Shown: in pieces, positions 58,593 through 64,000 of the stretch
How positions within the stretch are numbered: the first letter of the stretch is position 1
Layout of the letters: every line of letters starts with the position of its first letter
NCBI RefSeq assembly: GCF_024172165.1
Contig: NZ_JAMZEB010000002.1
Span: 11,053,001-11,117,000 of the forward strand
Length of the DNA stretch: 64,000 nucleotides
Direction: 5' to 3'
From: Nonomuraea thailandensis
GTDB taxonomy: Bacteria > Actinomycetota > Actinomycetes > Streptosporangiales > Streptosporangiaceae
The notes under the pieces: generated by a model
Told to the model about the DNA's origin: nothing
Database searches by the model: none
What the model saw: the letters and a program-made list of their open reading frames with translations, nothing else
Position numbers and translations under genes: made by a program

Positions 58593-58934
58593 TCAGACGG
58601 TGGCGGGCACGTCGAGCAGGGCCGACAGCTCACCCAGCGTCTCGGGCACCAGCCGGTAGTACACCCAGGAGGCGCGCCGCTCCGAGGTCAGCAGCCCGAC
58701 CTCCTTGAGCACCTTCAGGTGGTGGCTGATGGTCGGCTGGGACAGCTCGAACGCGCCGGTGATGTCACACACGCACACCTCGCCGCCGGCGCGGCTGGCC
58801 ACGATGGACAGGATGCGCAGCCGCACAGGGTCACCCAGCGCCTTGAACACCCGCGCCACCCCGGCCGCCTGCTCGGCGTCCAGAGGCTCGCGCATCAGCG
58901 GCGGGCTGCACTCCAAGAGCTCCAGAGATTCCAC
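58593..58934 (-). CDS. arsR: ArsR/SmtB-family repressor 3 with CxC arsenite site
   Basis: A 113-aa repressor starting at GTG 58934. Cys54 and Cys56 lie in GEVCVCDITGAF, with Cys9 near the N-terminus, and the recognition helix is LSQPTISHHLKVLKEVGLL. It heads the arsR-acr3-arsC operon, and two operator copies lie within 60 bp upstream. Confidence 0.93.
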   Translation of the reverse strand: MESLELLECSPPLMREPLDAEQAAGVARVFKALGDPVRLRILSIVASRAGGEVCVCDITGAFELSQPTISHHLKVLKEVGLLTSERRASWVYYRLVPETLGELSALLDVPATV

Positions 58935-58946
58935 ATCTACTCCGTA

Positions 58947-58993
58947 TAGACAGCCATCGAAATCGATGTCTCTCTATATTGACACACATCAAA
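58947..58993 (-). promoter_or_regulatory. two ArsR-type operators upstream of arsR-acr3-arsC
   Basis: TAGACAGCCATCGAA (58947-58961; TTCGATGGCTGTCTA on the minus strand) and ATTGACACACATCAAA (58978-58993) fit the same TGA-N6-TCN core pattern as the other operators in the island. They occupy the promoter region of ArsR 3. Confidence 0.6.
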
Positions 58994-59035
58994 GCCAGAA
59001 GGAGCCCGCGGAGCTTGGGTGAGATTCGTAACGAT

Positions 59036-59066
59036 GAAGGCCCTCGCCGACTCGGCGAGGGCCTTC
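59036..59066. terminator. perfect 14-bp hairpin between arsR-acr3-arsC and arsM
   Basis: GAAGGCCCTCGCCG (59036-59049), ACT, CGGCGAGGGCCTTC (59053-59066). It lies within the 311-bp gene-free region 58935-59245, which otherwise holds the ArsR operators and no recognisable gene; it probably ends minus-strand transcription from the arsM operon. Confidence 0.75.
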
Positions 59067-59245
59067 AGCCACGTGTGCGTACCGGTGTGCGTGTCGCCTC
59101 TCGGCGAAGGGCACAACGCGGCTCCAGCCGAACGGTAGTCCGCGAAGGCGATAGGTGAGGCCCGGGGACACTGGGCACACCGGCCACGACGGATGTAACC
59201 ATCAGACGGCCATCCCTGTTCCCGGCCACCGTCCCGAGCGGCGAC

Positions 59246-60475
59246 TCAGGCCCCGGTCAAGGTGCTACGGCGCTCGATCATCAGCACGTCCCGCCAGAGA
59301 CCGTGGTGACAGCCGATGCGCTCGCGGGTGCCCACGACGCGGAAACCGAGCGCCTGGTGCAGGCTCAGGCTGGCGGCGTTCTCCGGGAAGACGCCCGACT
59401 GGATCGTCCAGACGCCGGCGTCCTCGGTGGCGGCGATGAACGCCGCCAGCAGCGCGCGACCGATGCCGTGAGCCTGGCAGCCGGGGTGAACGTAGATGCT
59501 GTGCTCGACCACCCCCGCATACACCGGACGAGACGACACCGCCGAAGCCGCCACCCAGCCGAGCACCTCGCCGGAATCGGCATCCACCGCCACGTACCGC
59601 AGGTGCGGCAACCGGCTCGCGGTGAACCCCTCCCAACTGGGCGCAGTGGTCTCGAAACTGGCTTGGCCGGTGTCCAGCCCGGCCTGGTAGATCGCCAGCA
59701 CCTCGGCGGCGTCGCCCTCACGCATCGGCCGGATCTCCAGGCCGGGCCCGATGGCGGGTTTCACCGCCTGGACGATGGCCGAGTGGACCCCGTCGCCGTG
59801 ATCGGCGGTCAACGTGATGACGATCTGGACGAAGCCGGCCGCGACGAGCAGGTCCCGGTACTCCTGCACGCTGAGCGACCCGGCGGCGCAGCCGATGCGC
59901 TGCTCGGCCCGCTGTCGCCCCTGCTCGTCGAGCACCTGGGCGGTGACGACGTCGCTGACGCCGAACCGTCCGCCAGGCCGCAGCACCCGGAACGCTTCGG
60001 CCAGCACTGCCGCCTTGTCGTCGGACAGGTTGATCACACAGTTGGAGATGACCACGTCGACCGTGTGGCCGGGCAGCGGGACCGCCTCGATCGTGCCGTG
60101 CAGGAACTGCACGTTGTGAACGCCCGCCTGTTCCGCGTTGCGCCGAGCCAGTTCCACCATGGCAGGGCTGGCATCCAGGCCGAAGACAGCGCCGTGCGGG
60201 CCGACGCGGCGAGCTGACAGCAGCACGTCGATGCCACCACCAGAGCCCAGATCCAGCACCGTCTCACCGGTACGCAACTCCGCGACGGCGACCGGGTTGC
60301 CACACCCCAGGCTGGCCCGGAGCGCCCCGTCGGGGAGCGCGGCGGTGTCGTCGTAACTCGCCGGCCCGAAGCCGCCATCGGTGAAGGCGACAGGATCACA
60401 GTCGGCGATGCGCTGCCCGCTCAGCGCGCTGCGAGCCAGGGCGGAGTAGTGGTCGACGATCTCGTCGTGCGCCAT
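59246..60475 (-). CDS. arsM: arsenite methyltransferase ArsM fused to a GNAT acetyltransferase (ArsN-like)
   Basis: The 409-aa protein has an ArsM domain (1-240) with SAM motif VLDLGSGGGIDV and arsenite-binding cysteines Cys58 (SLGCGNP), Cys146 (ISNCVINLS) and Cys196 (RIGCAAG), plus Cys26. A GNAT domain (about 246-405) follows with LEIRPMREGDAAEVLAIYQA, HSIYVHPGCQAHGIGRALL and GFRVVGTRERIGCHHGLW, close to phosphinothricin/arsinothricin acetyltransferases (ArsN). One chain could therefore methylate As(III) and acetylate an organoarsenical antibiotic. GAGGAG from the ArsR 4 stop region serves as its ribosome binding site. Confidence 0.88.
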   Translation of the reverse strand: MAHDEIVDHYSALARSALSGQRIADCDPVAFTDGGFGPASYDDTAALPDGALRASLGCGNPVAVAELRTGETVLDLGSGGGIDVLLSARRVGPHGAVFGLDASPAMVELARRNAEQAGVHNVQFLHGTIEAVPLPGHTVDVVISNCVINLSDDKAAVLAEAFRVLRPGGRFGVSDVVTAQVLDEQGRQRAEQRIGCAAGSLSVQEYRDLLVAAGFVQIVITLTADHGDGVHSAIVQAVKPAIGPGLEIRPMREGDAAEVLAIYQAGLDTGQASFETTAPSWEGFTASRLPHLRYVAVDADSGEVLGWVAASAVSSRPVYAGVVEHSIYVHPGCQAHGIGRALLAAFIAATEDAGVWTIQSGVFPENAASLSLHQALGFRVVGTRERIGCHHGLWRDVLMIERRSTLTGA

Positions 60476-60484
60476 GAGATCTCC

Positions 60485-60820
60485 TCAGTCACAGGTCGGC
60501 GCGGCTGGCGCCGGGTTGCCCATCACCACGTCGGCGGCGGTGGGGAAGCAGCTCACGCAGTTCTCGTTGATGCGGTACAGGCTCGACGTCCCCTGCCGCT
60601 CCACCAGGACGAACCGCACCTCGGACAGGATCTTCAGGTGGTGCGACACCGTGGACTGCCCCACTCCGGAAGCGGCCACGATCTCGCCCACGCTCATCGG
60701 CTCACGCCGCCGGGCCAGCAACGACACGATCTGGATGCGGGTCGCGTCGGCCAGGGCCTTGAACCAGCTCGCATACTCCTCGGCCTCGGCACGCGGCAGA
60801 GGCCCCATCGCTTCATTCAT
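60485..60820 (-). CDS. arsR: ArsR/SmtB-family repressor 4 with C-terminal cysteines
   Basis: A 111-aa repressor (core WFKALADATRIQIVSLLARR, VGQSTVSHHLKILSE) with no CVCD site; instead Cys88 and Cys91 in NENCVSCFP and Cys110 near the end suggest a separate metalloid or MAs(III) site. It is co-transcribed with arsM-GNAT, 9 bp apart. Met5 (ATG 60808) is an alternative start because the operator-like repeat covers ATG 60820. Confidence 0.9.
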   Translation of the reverse strand: MNEAMGPLPRAEAEEYASWFKALADATRIQIVSLLARRREPMSVGEIVAASGVGQSTVSHHLKILSEVRFVLVERQGTSSLYRINENCVSCFPTAADVVMGNPAPAAPTCD

Positions 60821-60842
60821 CGAGCATCGACGATAGACGATG
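60818..60842 (-). promoter_or_regulatory. inverted repeat at the arsR4 start
   Basis: CATCG (60818-60822) and CGATG (60838-60842) flank repeated CATCGA/CGATAGACGA words. It differs from the other island operators, in keeping with the different cysteine pattern of ArsR 4. The rest of the 304-bp gap to the Mrr-like gene (up to 61124) shows no gene. Confidence 0.35.
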
Positions 60843-61124
60843 AAGCGTCATGCGTAAACGGCCTACGCGCCAAACTTGCATGAGGTGTGCGGATTGCTAC
60901 GTCGCCGATGGGGATACGTGCGCGTCGATGCAGATCCTCAGGCGGCATCCCAGTCGAGTGCTTCTGGTCCCGCCCTACTGCGTCTCGAAGGCTGACGTGA
61001 TTGGGACGGCCTACTGCCCGAGATCTGTTCAGTCCATTAGCAGAGAGCTGCCCACTCGATTTACGATCACGTGCAGTAGAGCTTCGTCTTGGATGCTTCA
61101 GCTCCCTACCGTCTGGAGGAAGCT

Positions 61125-62756
61125 ATGGCCAAGCGCCGCGGGCAACTTACGGACAGGCAGAGGGAGCGTGCCAGGCGGTTGCGTCTGGAGGAGCAGGCAA
61201 GACGAGCGCGAGCGCAAGCCGCGCTCAAGGCGCAGCGGGAACGGCAGCGCGCCGAACGAGCCGCCGCGCAAAAGGCCGCAGCCACGGAACGAGAGCGCAA
61301 GCGCCTGTACGTCGAAGGCCGCAAGGCTGAAGCGGCCGAGATGACGGCAGACGTCGCCGAGACGATCAAGACGTTGGATTCGGTGTTGATCGCCGGCATC
61401 GGCCAGCGGATTTCCGTGACGTTCAGCTCCTTGAGGCGTACATATGACGCCCCGCCATTTGATCCTGGTGGCCTCGACCAGCCAGATCCACGGCCTTCCT
61501 GGGCACAATTCGCGCCACGGCCGCCAGGCATGCTCCGACGTCTTCTCGGTGGGGACGCCCGATACGAGCAGAAGGAGGCGGAGCAGCGTCGCCTCTATGA
61601 GCAAGCATGTGCTGAATACGACATTCGTGATGCTGAGCGGCATCGCCGTCTGGATGAGCGCTACCGTGCCCACCAGCAGAGGATTGCCCAGGAGAAGGCC
61701 CAGGTAGATCGCCACAACCGCGAGATCGACGAGTTCGAGCGTGCCGTTCGTGCAGGGGAGCCAGAGCCGGTCGCGCAGTACTTCACGATGGGCCTCGACG
61801 CCTCGGTCTATCCCGATGACTTCCCTCACCAGACGCGTGCCATCTATCGGCCTGAGGCGCGGGAACTGGTTGTGGACTATGAGCTTCCGCCGCTGAAAAT
61901 CGTTCCGACGGTGCGGGGATACAAGCACGTACAAACAAGGGATGAGATGGATGCCATCCCGGCGTCCAAGAAAGAGATCGACGCGCGCTATGCGAGATTG
62001 ATCGCCCAAGTTGCCGTTCGAACTCTGCACGAGATCTTCACCGCAGACCCGGCTGAGCTTGTTACGGTTGCCACGTTCAAGGGCCGCGTCTCGGTCAAGG
62101 ACAAGGCCACCGGCTTGCCCGAGCGTCCGTACTTGATCGACGTCAGCGCCGAGCGCGAACTCTTCTCCACCTTCGTACTCGCTGATCTCGACCCGGTCTA
62201 CACCCTCAAGAAGCTGAACGCGCTCGTCTCTCCGCACCCCTATGACCTGGAAGCGGTGCGGCCGGTGGTCGACTTCGAGGCGCTGCTCGCGCAGTACAAG
62301 TTCGTCGAGGGGATCGACGCGGTGGCGGGGCTGGACAGCAGGCGCGATCTGCTCGGGCTGACGCCGGCCGAGTTCGAGCACTTCGTGCGCCAGCTCTTCG
62401 AGGCGATGGGAATGAAGTCCTGGGTCACCCAGGCTTCGCGCGATGACGGCGTGGACGCGGTTGCGATCAACGAGGACCCGATGTTCGGAGGGCTCTGCAT
62501 CATCCAGGCCAAGCGCTACAGCAAGGCGGTCGGCATCGAGGCCGTGCGGGCGCTGGCCGGCGTCATGGAGGACAAACGTGCGACGAAGGGCATCCTTGTC
62601 ACTACGTCATGGGTGGGCACGGATAGTCGTGATTTCGCTGCTCGTCATGGGCGCATGCGGATCATCGAGTGCGAAGAGCTCAAGTACCTTTGCAGGGAAC
62701 ATCTGGACCTTGATGTGCTGATCAGTCTTCCGAAGGCGCCACCGAAGCGCTCGTGA
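61125..62756 (+). CDS. Mrr-like restriction endonuclease with N-terminal coiled coil
   Basis: The 543-aa protein opens with a highly charged Arg/Glu/Ala coiled coil (about 1-90), then a second charged helical region, and ends with an Mrr_cat domain (about 415-535): LTPAEFEHFVRQLFEAMGMK, ASRDDGVDAVA and IIQAKRYSKAVG give the D-x-QxK core of PD-(D/E)XK nucleases. Mrr-type enzymes cut modified foreign DNA. ATG 61125 has GGAGGAAG upstream; codon use is less GC-rich than in the arsenic genes, pointing to separate acquisition. It ends at a good terminator. Confidence 0.82.
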   Translation: MAKRRGQLTDRQRERARRLRLEEQARRARAQAALKAQRERQRAERAAAQKAAATERERKRLYVEGRKAEAAEMTADVAETIKTLDSVLIAGIGQRISVTFSSLRRTYDAPPFDPGGLDQPDPRPSWAQFAPRPPGMLRRLLGGDARYEQKEAEQRRLYEQACAEYDIRDAERHRRLDERYRAHQQRIAQEKAQVDRHNREIDEFERAVRAGEPEPVAQYFTMGLDASVYPDDFPHQTRAIYRPEARELVVDYELPPLKIVPTVRGYKHVQTRDEMDAIPASKKEIDARYARLIAQVAVRTLHEIFTADPAELVTVATFKGRVSVKDKATGLPERPYLIDVSAERELFSTFVLADLDPVYTLKKLNALVSPHPYDLEAVRPVVDFEALLAQYKFVEGIDAVAGLDSRRDLLGLTPAEFEHFVRQLFEAMGMKSWVTQASRDDGVDAVAINEDPMFGGLCIIQAKRYSKAVGIEAVRALAGVMEDKRATKGILVTTSWVGTDSRDFAARHGRMRIIECEELKYLCREHLDLDVLISLPKAPPKRS

Positions 62757-62877
62757 CGAAGCGGCGGGCTTTCTATCTGCCTTGGATCGGACGATCATGC
62801 TGCAGGTTGGGAAGGCGTTGGGAAGGATCAGCCGCAAACGCTCAGTGTCAGCCGTACAGCACCGGACACATCAAGAA

Positions 62878-62909
62878 GCCCTTGACTAGCGTTGTTGCTG
62901 GTCAAGGGC
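62878..62909. terminator. rho-independent terminator
   Basis: GCCCTTGACTAG (62878-62889) pairs with CTGGTCAAGGGC (62898-62909), followed by GTTTT. It serves the Mrr-like gene and, on the other strand, would end the former tRNA transcript. Confidence 0.8.
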
Positions 62910-62929
62910 GTTTTGCTGCTGGTAGAGAC

Positions 62930-62974
62930 TGGTGCCCCCGGCAGGATTCGAACCTGCGGCACCCGCTTTAGGAG
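62930..62974 (-). tRNA. 3' half of a tRNA-Arg(CCU) gene, probable attachment-site scar
   Basis: On the minus strand the sequence runs from anticodon loop CTCCTAA through AGCGG, a 5-nt variable loop, T-arm GCAGG-TTCGAAT-CCTGC, acceptor strand CGGGGGC, A and CCA: a complete, correctly spaced 3' half. The 5' half is not there: the upstream bases CCACA do not pair with AGCGG and no GCCCCCG acceptor strand precedes it. This is what an integrase leaves at one end of an element inserted in a tRNA gene. A decayed tRNA is the alternative. The remaining DNA to 63223 holds no recognisable gene. Confidence 0.65.
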
Positions 62975-63223
62975 TGTGGTGGCTCCTTCGCCCATTTAGG
63001 CACCTTGAGCTGGGCAGAGGTTCTCCGCGGCGCGTGGACCGCTTAAGATCATCCCGCGTATGTCCCACCCGTTCTGCGTGCGCACCTGGTTCGCGACGGC
63101 AGCGCAGCGATCGTGTTCGTGATTGCGACGTGAACCAGGGTAAGTACTAATTAGCGCGCGAACGCCGTCAGCTCAACAGCGCTCCTTATATCCCTTGCTT
63201 GCGAGCCATCCGTGTCGAGACAC

Positions 63224-63715
63224 TCAGCGCACCTGCCCGTTTCGTGGGACGATTTTGAGCGACACCCTGGGGCGAGTGTCGATGTGCGCTCCACTGCTCG
63301 ATTGCCCTGGGTTGAGGCTCTTGGCTAGATTGCCCAGCGCAGGGCGCAGGTCCTCGATCTCGCTCTCGACTGCGCCGTGCCGGCGTTCGAAGTCCGCGGG
63401 CAGCTTCTGGTTGGGTCGACGATCACGAATCTCCAGAACCTCGATCAGCCGTCCCATTGCCTCACGCGTCCGTTTCAACAGGTCGAGCGCGGCGGTGATT
63501 CGTGCGAGCAGAATTTCGTCATGGTCTGTCGTGGTTAAATCAAGTTCGCCCTGCTTGAACCGGTAAAGCCGCTGATGCACCTCATTACAGCGTTTCCGCA
63601 CCTCCTTTATTCCAGCGACGGTGATTTCGCGGGCGACAATGTTGTCGTGGGCGGATTCCAGCTCGGAGTCCAGAGACGTGAGCGAACGGGCCACCTCAGG
63701 CCCGCTCCTGGTCAC
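63224..63715 (-). CDS. unrecognised 163-aa coiled-coil protein
   Basis: The product is almost wholly helical and charged (SLTSLDSELESAHDNIVARE, ARITAALDLLKRTREAMGRL) with a basic tail. I recognise no family. Its ATG overlaps the stop of the gene upstream (63712-63715), so the two form an operon that enters the window from the right. Position beyond the tRNA scar suggests it belongs to an integrated element. Confidence 0.6.
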   Translation of the reverse strand: MTRSGPEVARSLTSLDSELESAHDNIVAREITVAGIKEVRKRCNEVHQRLYRFKQGELDLTTTDHDEILLARITAALDLLKRTREAMGRLIEVLEIRDRRPNQKLPADFERRHGAVESEIEDLRPALGNLAKSLNPGQSSSGAHIDTRPRVSLKIVPRNGQVR

Positions 63716-64000
63716 GACGTGCGCCCCCGCAGGCGGGTCAGCGCGTTGTGCAATACCTGGGCCGCCTCGGCCAGGCTCGTACGACTCACGTGGTTCATGG
63801 TCGACCGAGCGGCACGGAGGTCTTTTGGCAGGCCACCGCGTAGAACGCCGAGCTGGTCTTTCGCGTGTCCCAGGTCGTTGTGCCAGCTGAAGCCGGAATG
63901 AGACTCTGACACTCGGCCGAGGATGTCCAGCAAGTCGGCGAGTTCGGCCAGAGTATCCAGGGCGGAGAACGATCGACGAAGCAGATCGTGCGGCGTGGGA
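63712..64000 (-). CDS. unrecognised helical protein (5' end outside window)
   Basis: The frame is open to the window edge and reads through LDTLAELADLLDILGRVSES into HSGFSWHNDLGHAKDQLGVL and ends HNALTRLRGRTS. It is helical with no catalytic motif visible. Only the C-terminal 95 or so residues are seen. It is coupled to the next gene by a 4-bp overlap. Confidence 0.55.
   Translation of the reverse strand, partial: PTPHDLLRRSFSALDTLAELADLLDILGRVSESHSGFSWHNDLGHAKDQLGVLRGGLPKDLRAARSTMNHVSRTSLAEAAQVLHNALTRLRGRTS

Noticed and set aside
58989..59180. 63-codon minus-strand ORF upstream of arsR-acr3-arsC
   Set aside because: It is crossed by a perfect 14-bp terminator hairpin and an ArsR operator and has no ribosome binding site or recognisable sequence.
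62930..63010. complete tRNA gene
   Set aside because: The 5' acceptor strand, D-arm and the 5' side of the anticodon stem do not fit; only the 3' half is convincing.

Overview
The window is high-GC DNA with strongly GC-biased third codon positions, frequent GTG starts, ATGA stop/start overlaps and actinobacterial families (two AfsR/SARP regulators, F420/PPOX flavoprotein, ECF sigma factor with a CU044_5270-type partner, mycothiol/DinB-fold proteins, actinobacterial cytochrome b). It is most likely a chromosomal segment of a filamentous actinomycete. A Streptosporangiaceae/Nonomuraea-like host is my guess from overall gene style and is not proven by any single gene.

Layout. 1-2 kb: the end of an APH-fold kinase gene, then a promoter, a 28-codon peptide ORF ending in Asn, a 9-bp stem-loop and a ThiF/MccB-like adenylating enzyme with an N-terminal RRE-like domain. 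This is a compact candidate RiPP (peptide-nucleotide or pantocin-like) locus and the best candidate for an undescribed system. 2-10 kb: methyltransferase, SDR, then a translationally coupled operon (trypsin-like protease, MoxR ATPase, DUF58, a 32-codon repeat ORF, two VWA membrane proteins) and an MFS exporter. 10-16 kb: a solitary cytochrome b that has lost one histidine from each heme-binding helix, an ECF sigma factor with a CU044_5270 protein, an S4 protein and a secreted alginate-lyase/FG-GAP protein. 16-34 kb: ordinary accessory metabolism and regulation (AfsR-like, AraC, GlxA-like, XRE, TetR and HxlR regulators; epoxide hydrolase, lipid kinase, imine reductase, aldo/keto reductase, hydrolases, acyltransferases). 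34-37 kb: a chitin module (GH19 chitinase and AA10 LPMO) sharing a palindromic promoter element. 36.8-38.6 kb: a PrfH-RtcB ribosome-repair pair. 38.9-44 kb: haloalkane dehalogenase, a 9-codon micro-ORF with a perfect ribosome binding site, MOSC protein, lipoprotein, serpin remnant, HNH endonuclease of the phosphorothioate-DNA type and a small secreted protein. 44-49.4 kb: a second AfsR-like regulator followed by a gene graveyard (rearranged partial copy of the 32 kb reductase gene, a CRISPR-like remnant, a frameshifted and truncated flavoprotein).

49.4-60.8 kb is a mosaic arsenic-resistance island: four ArsR repressors, ArsC, ACR3, an ArsM methyltransferase fused to a GNAT acetyltransferase, two flavoproteins, an MFS transporter, a small protein with four Cys-Cys-Gly motifs, an M28 peptidase and an embedded HEPN-like gene. 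Copies of a TGA-N6-TCN operator precede several of its transcription units, suggesting one ArsR regulon. 61-64 kb: an Mrr-like endonuclease, its terminator, a 45-nt 3' piece of a tRNA-Arg(CCU) gene that looks like an attachment-site scar, and two unrecognised genes on the far side that probably belong to an integrated element continuing beyond the window.
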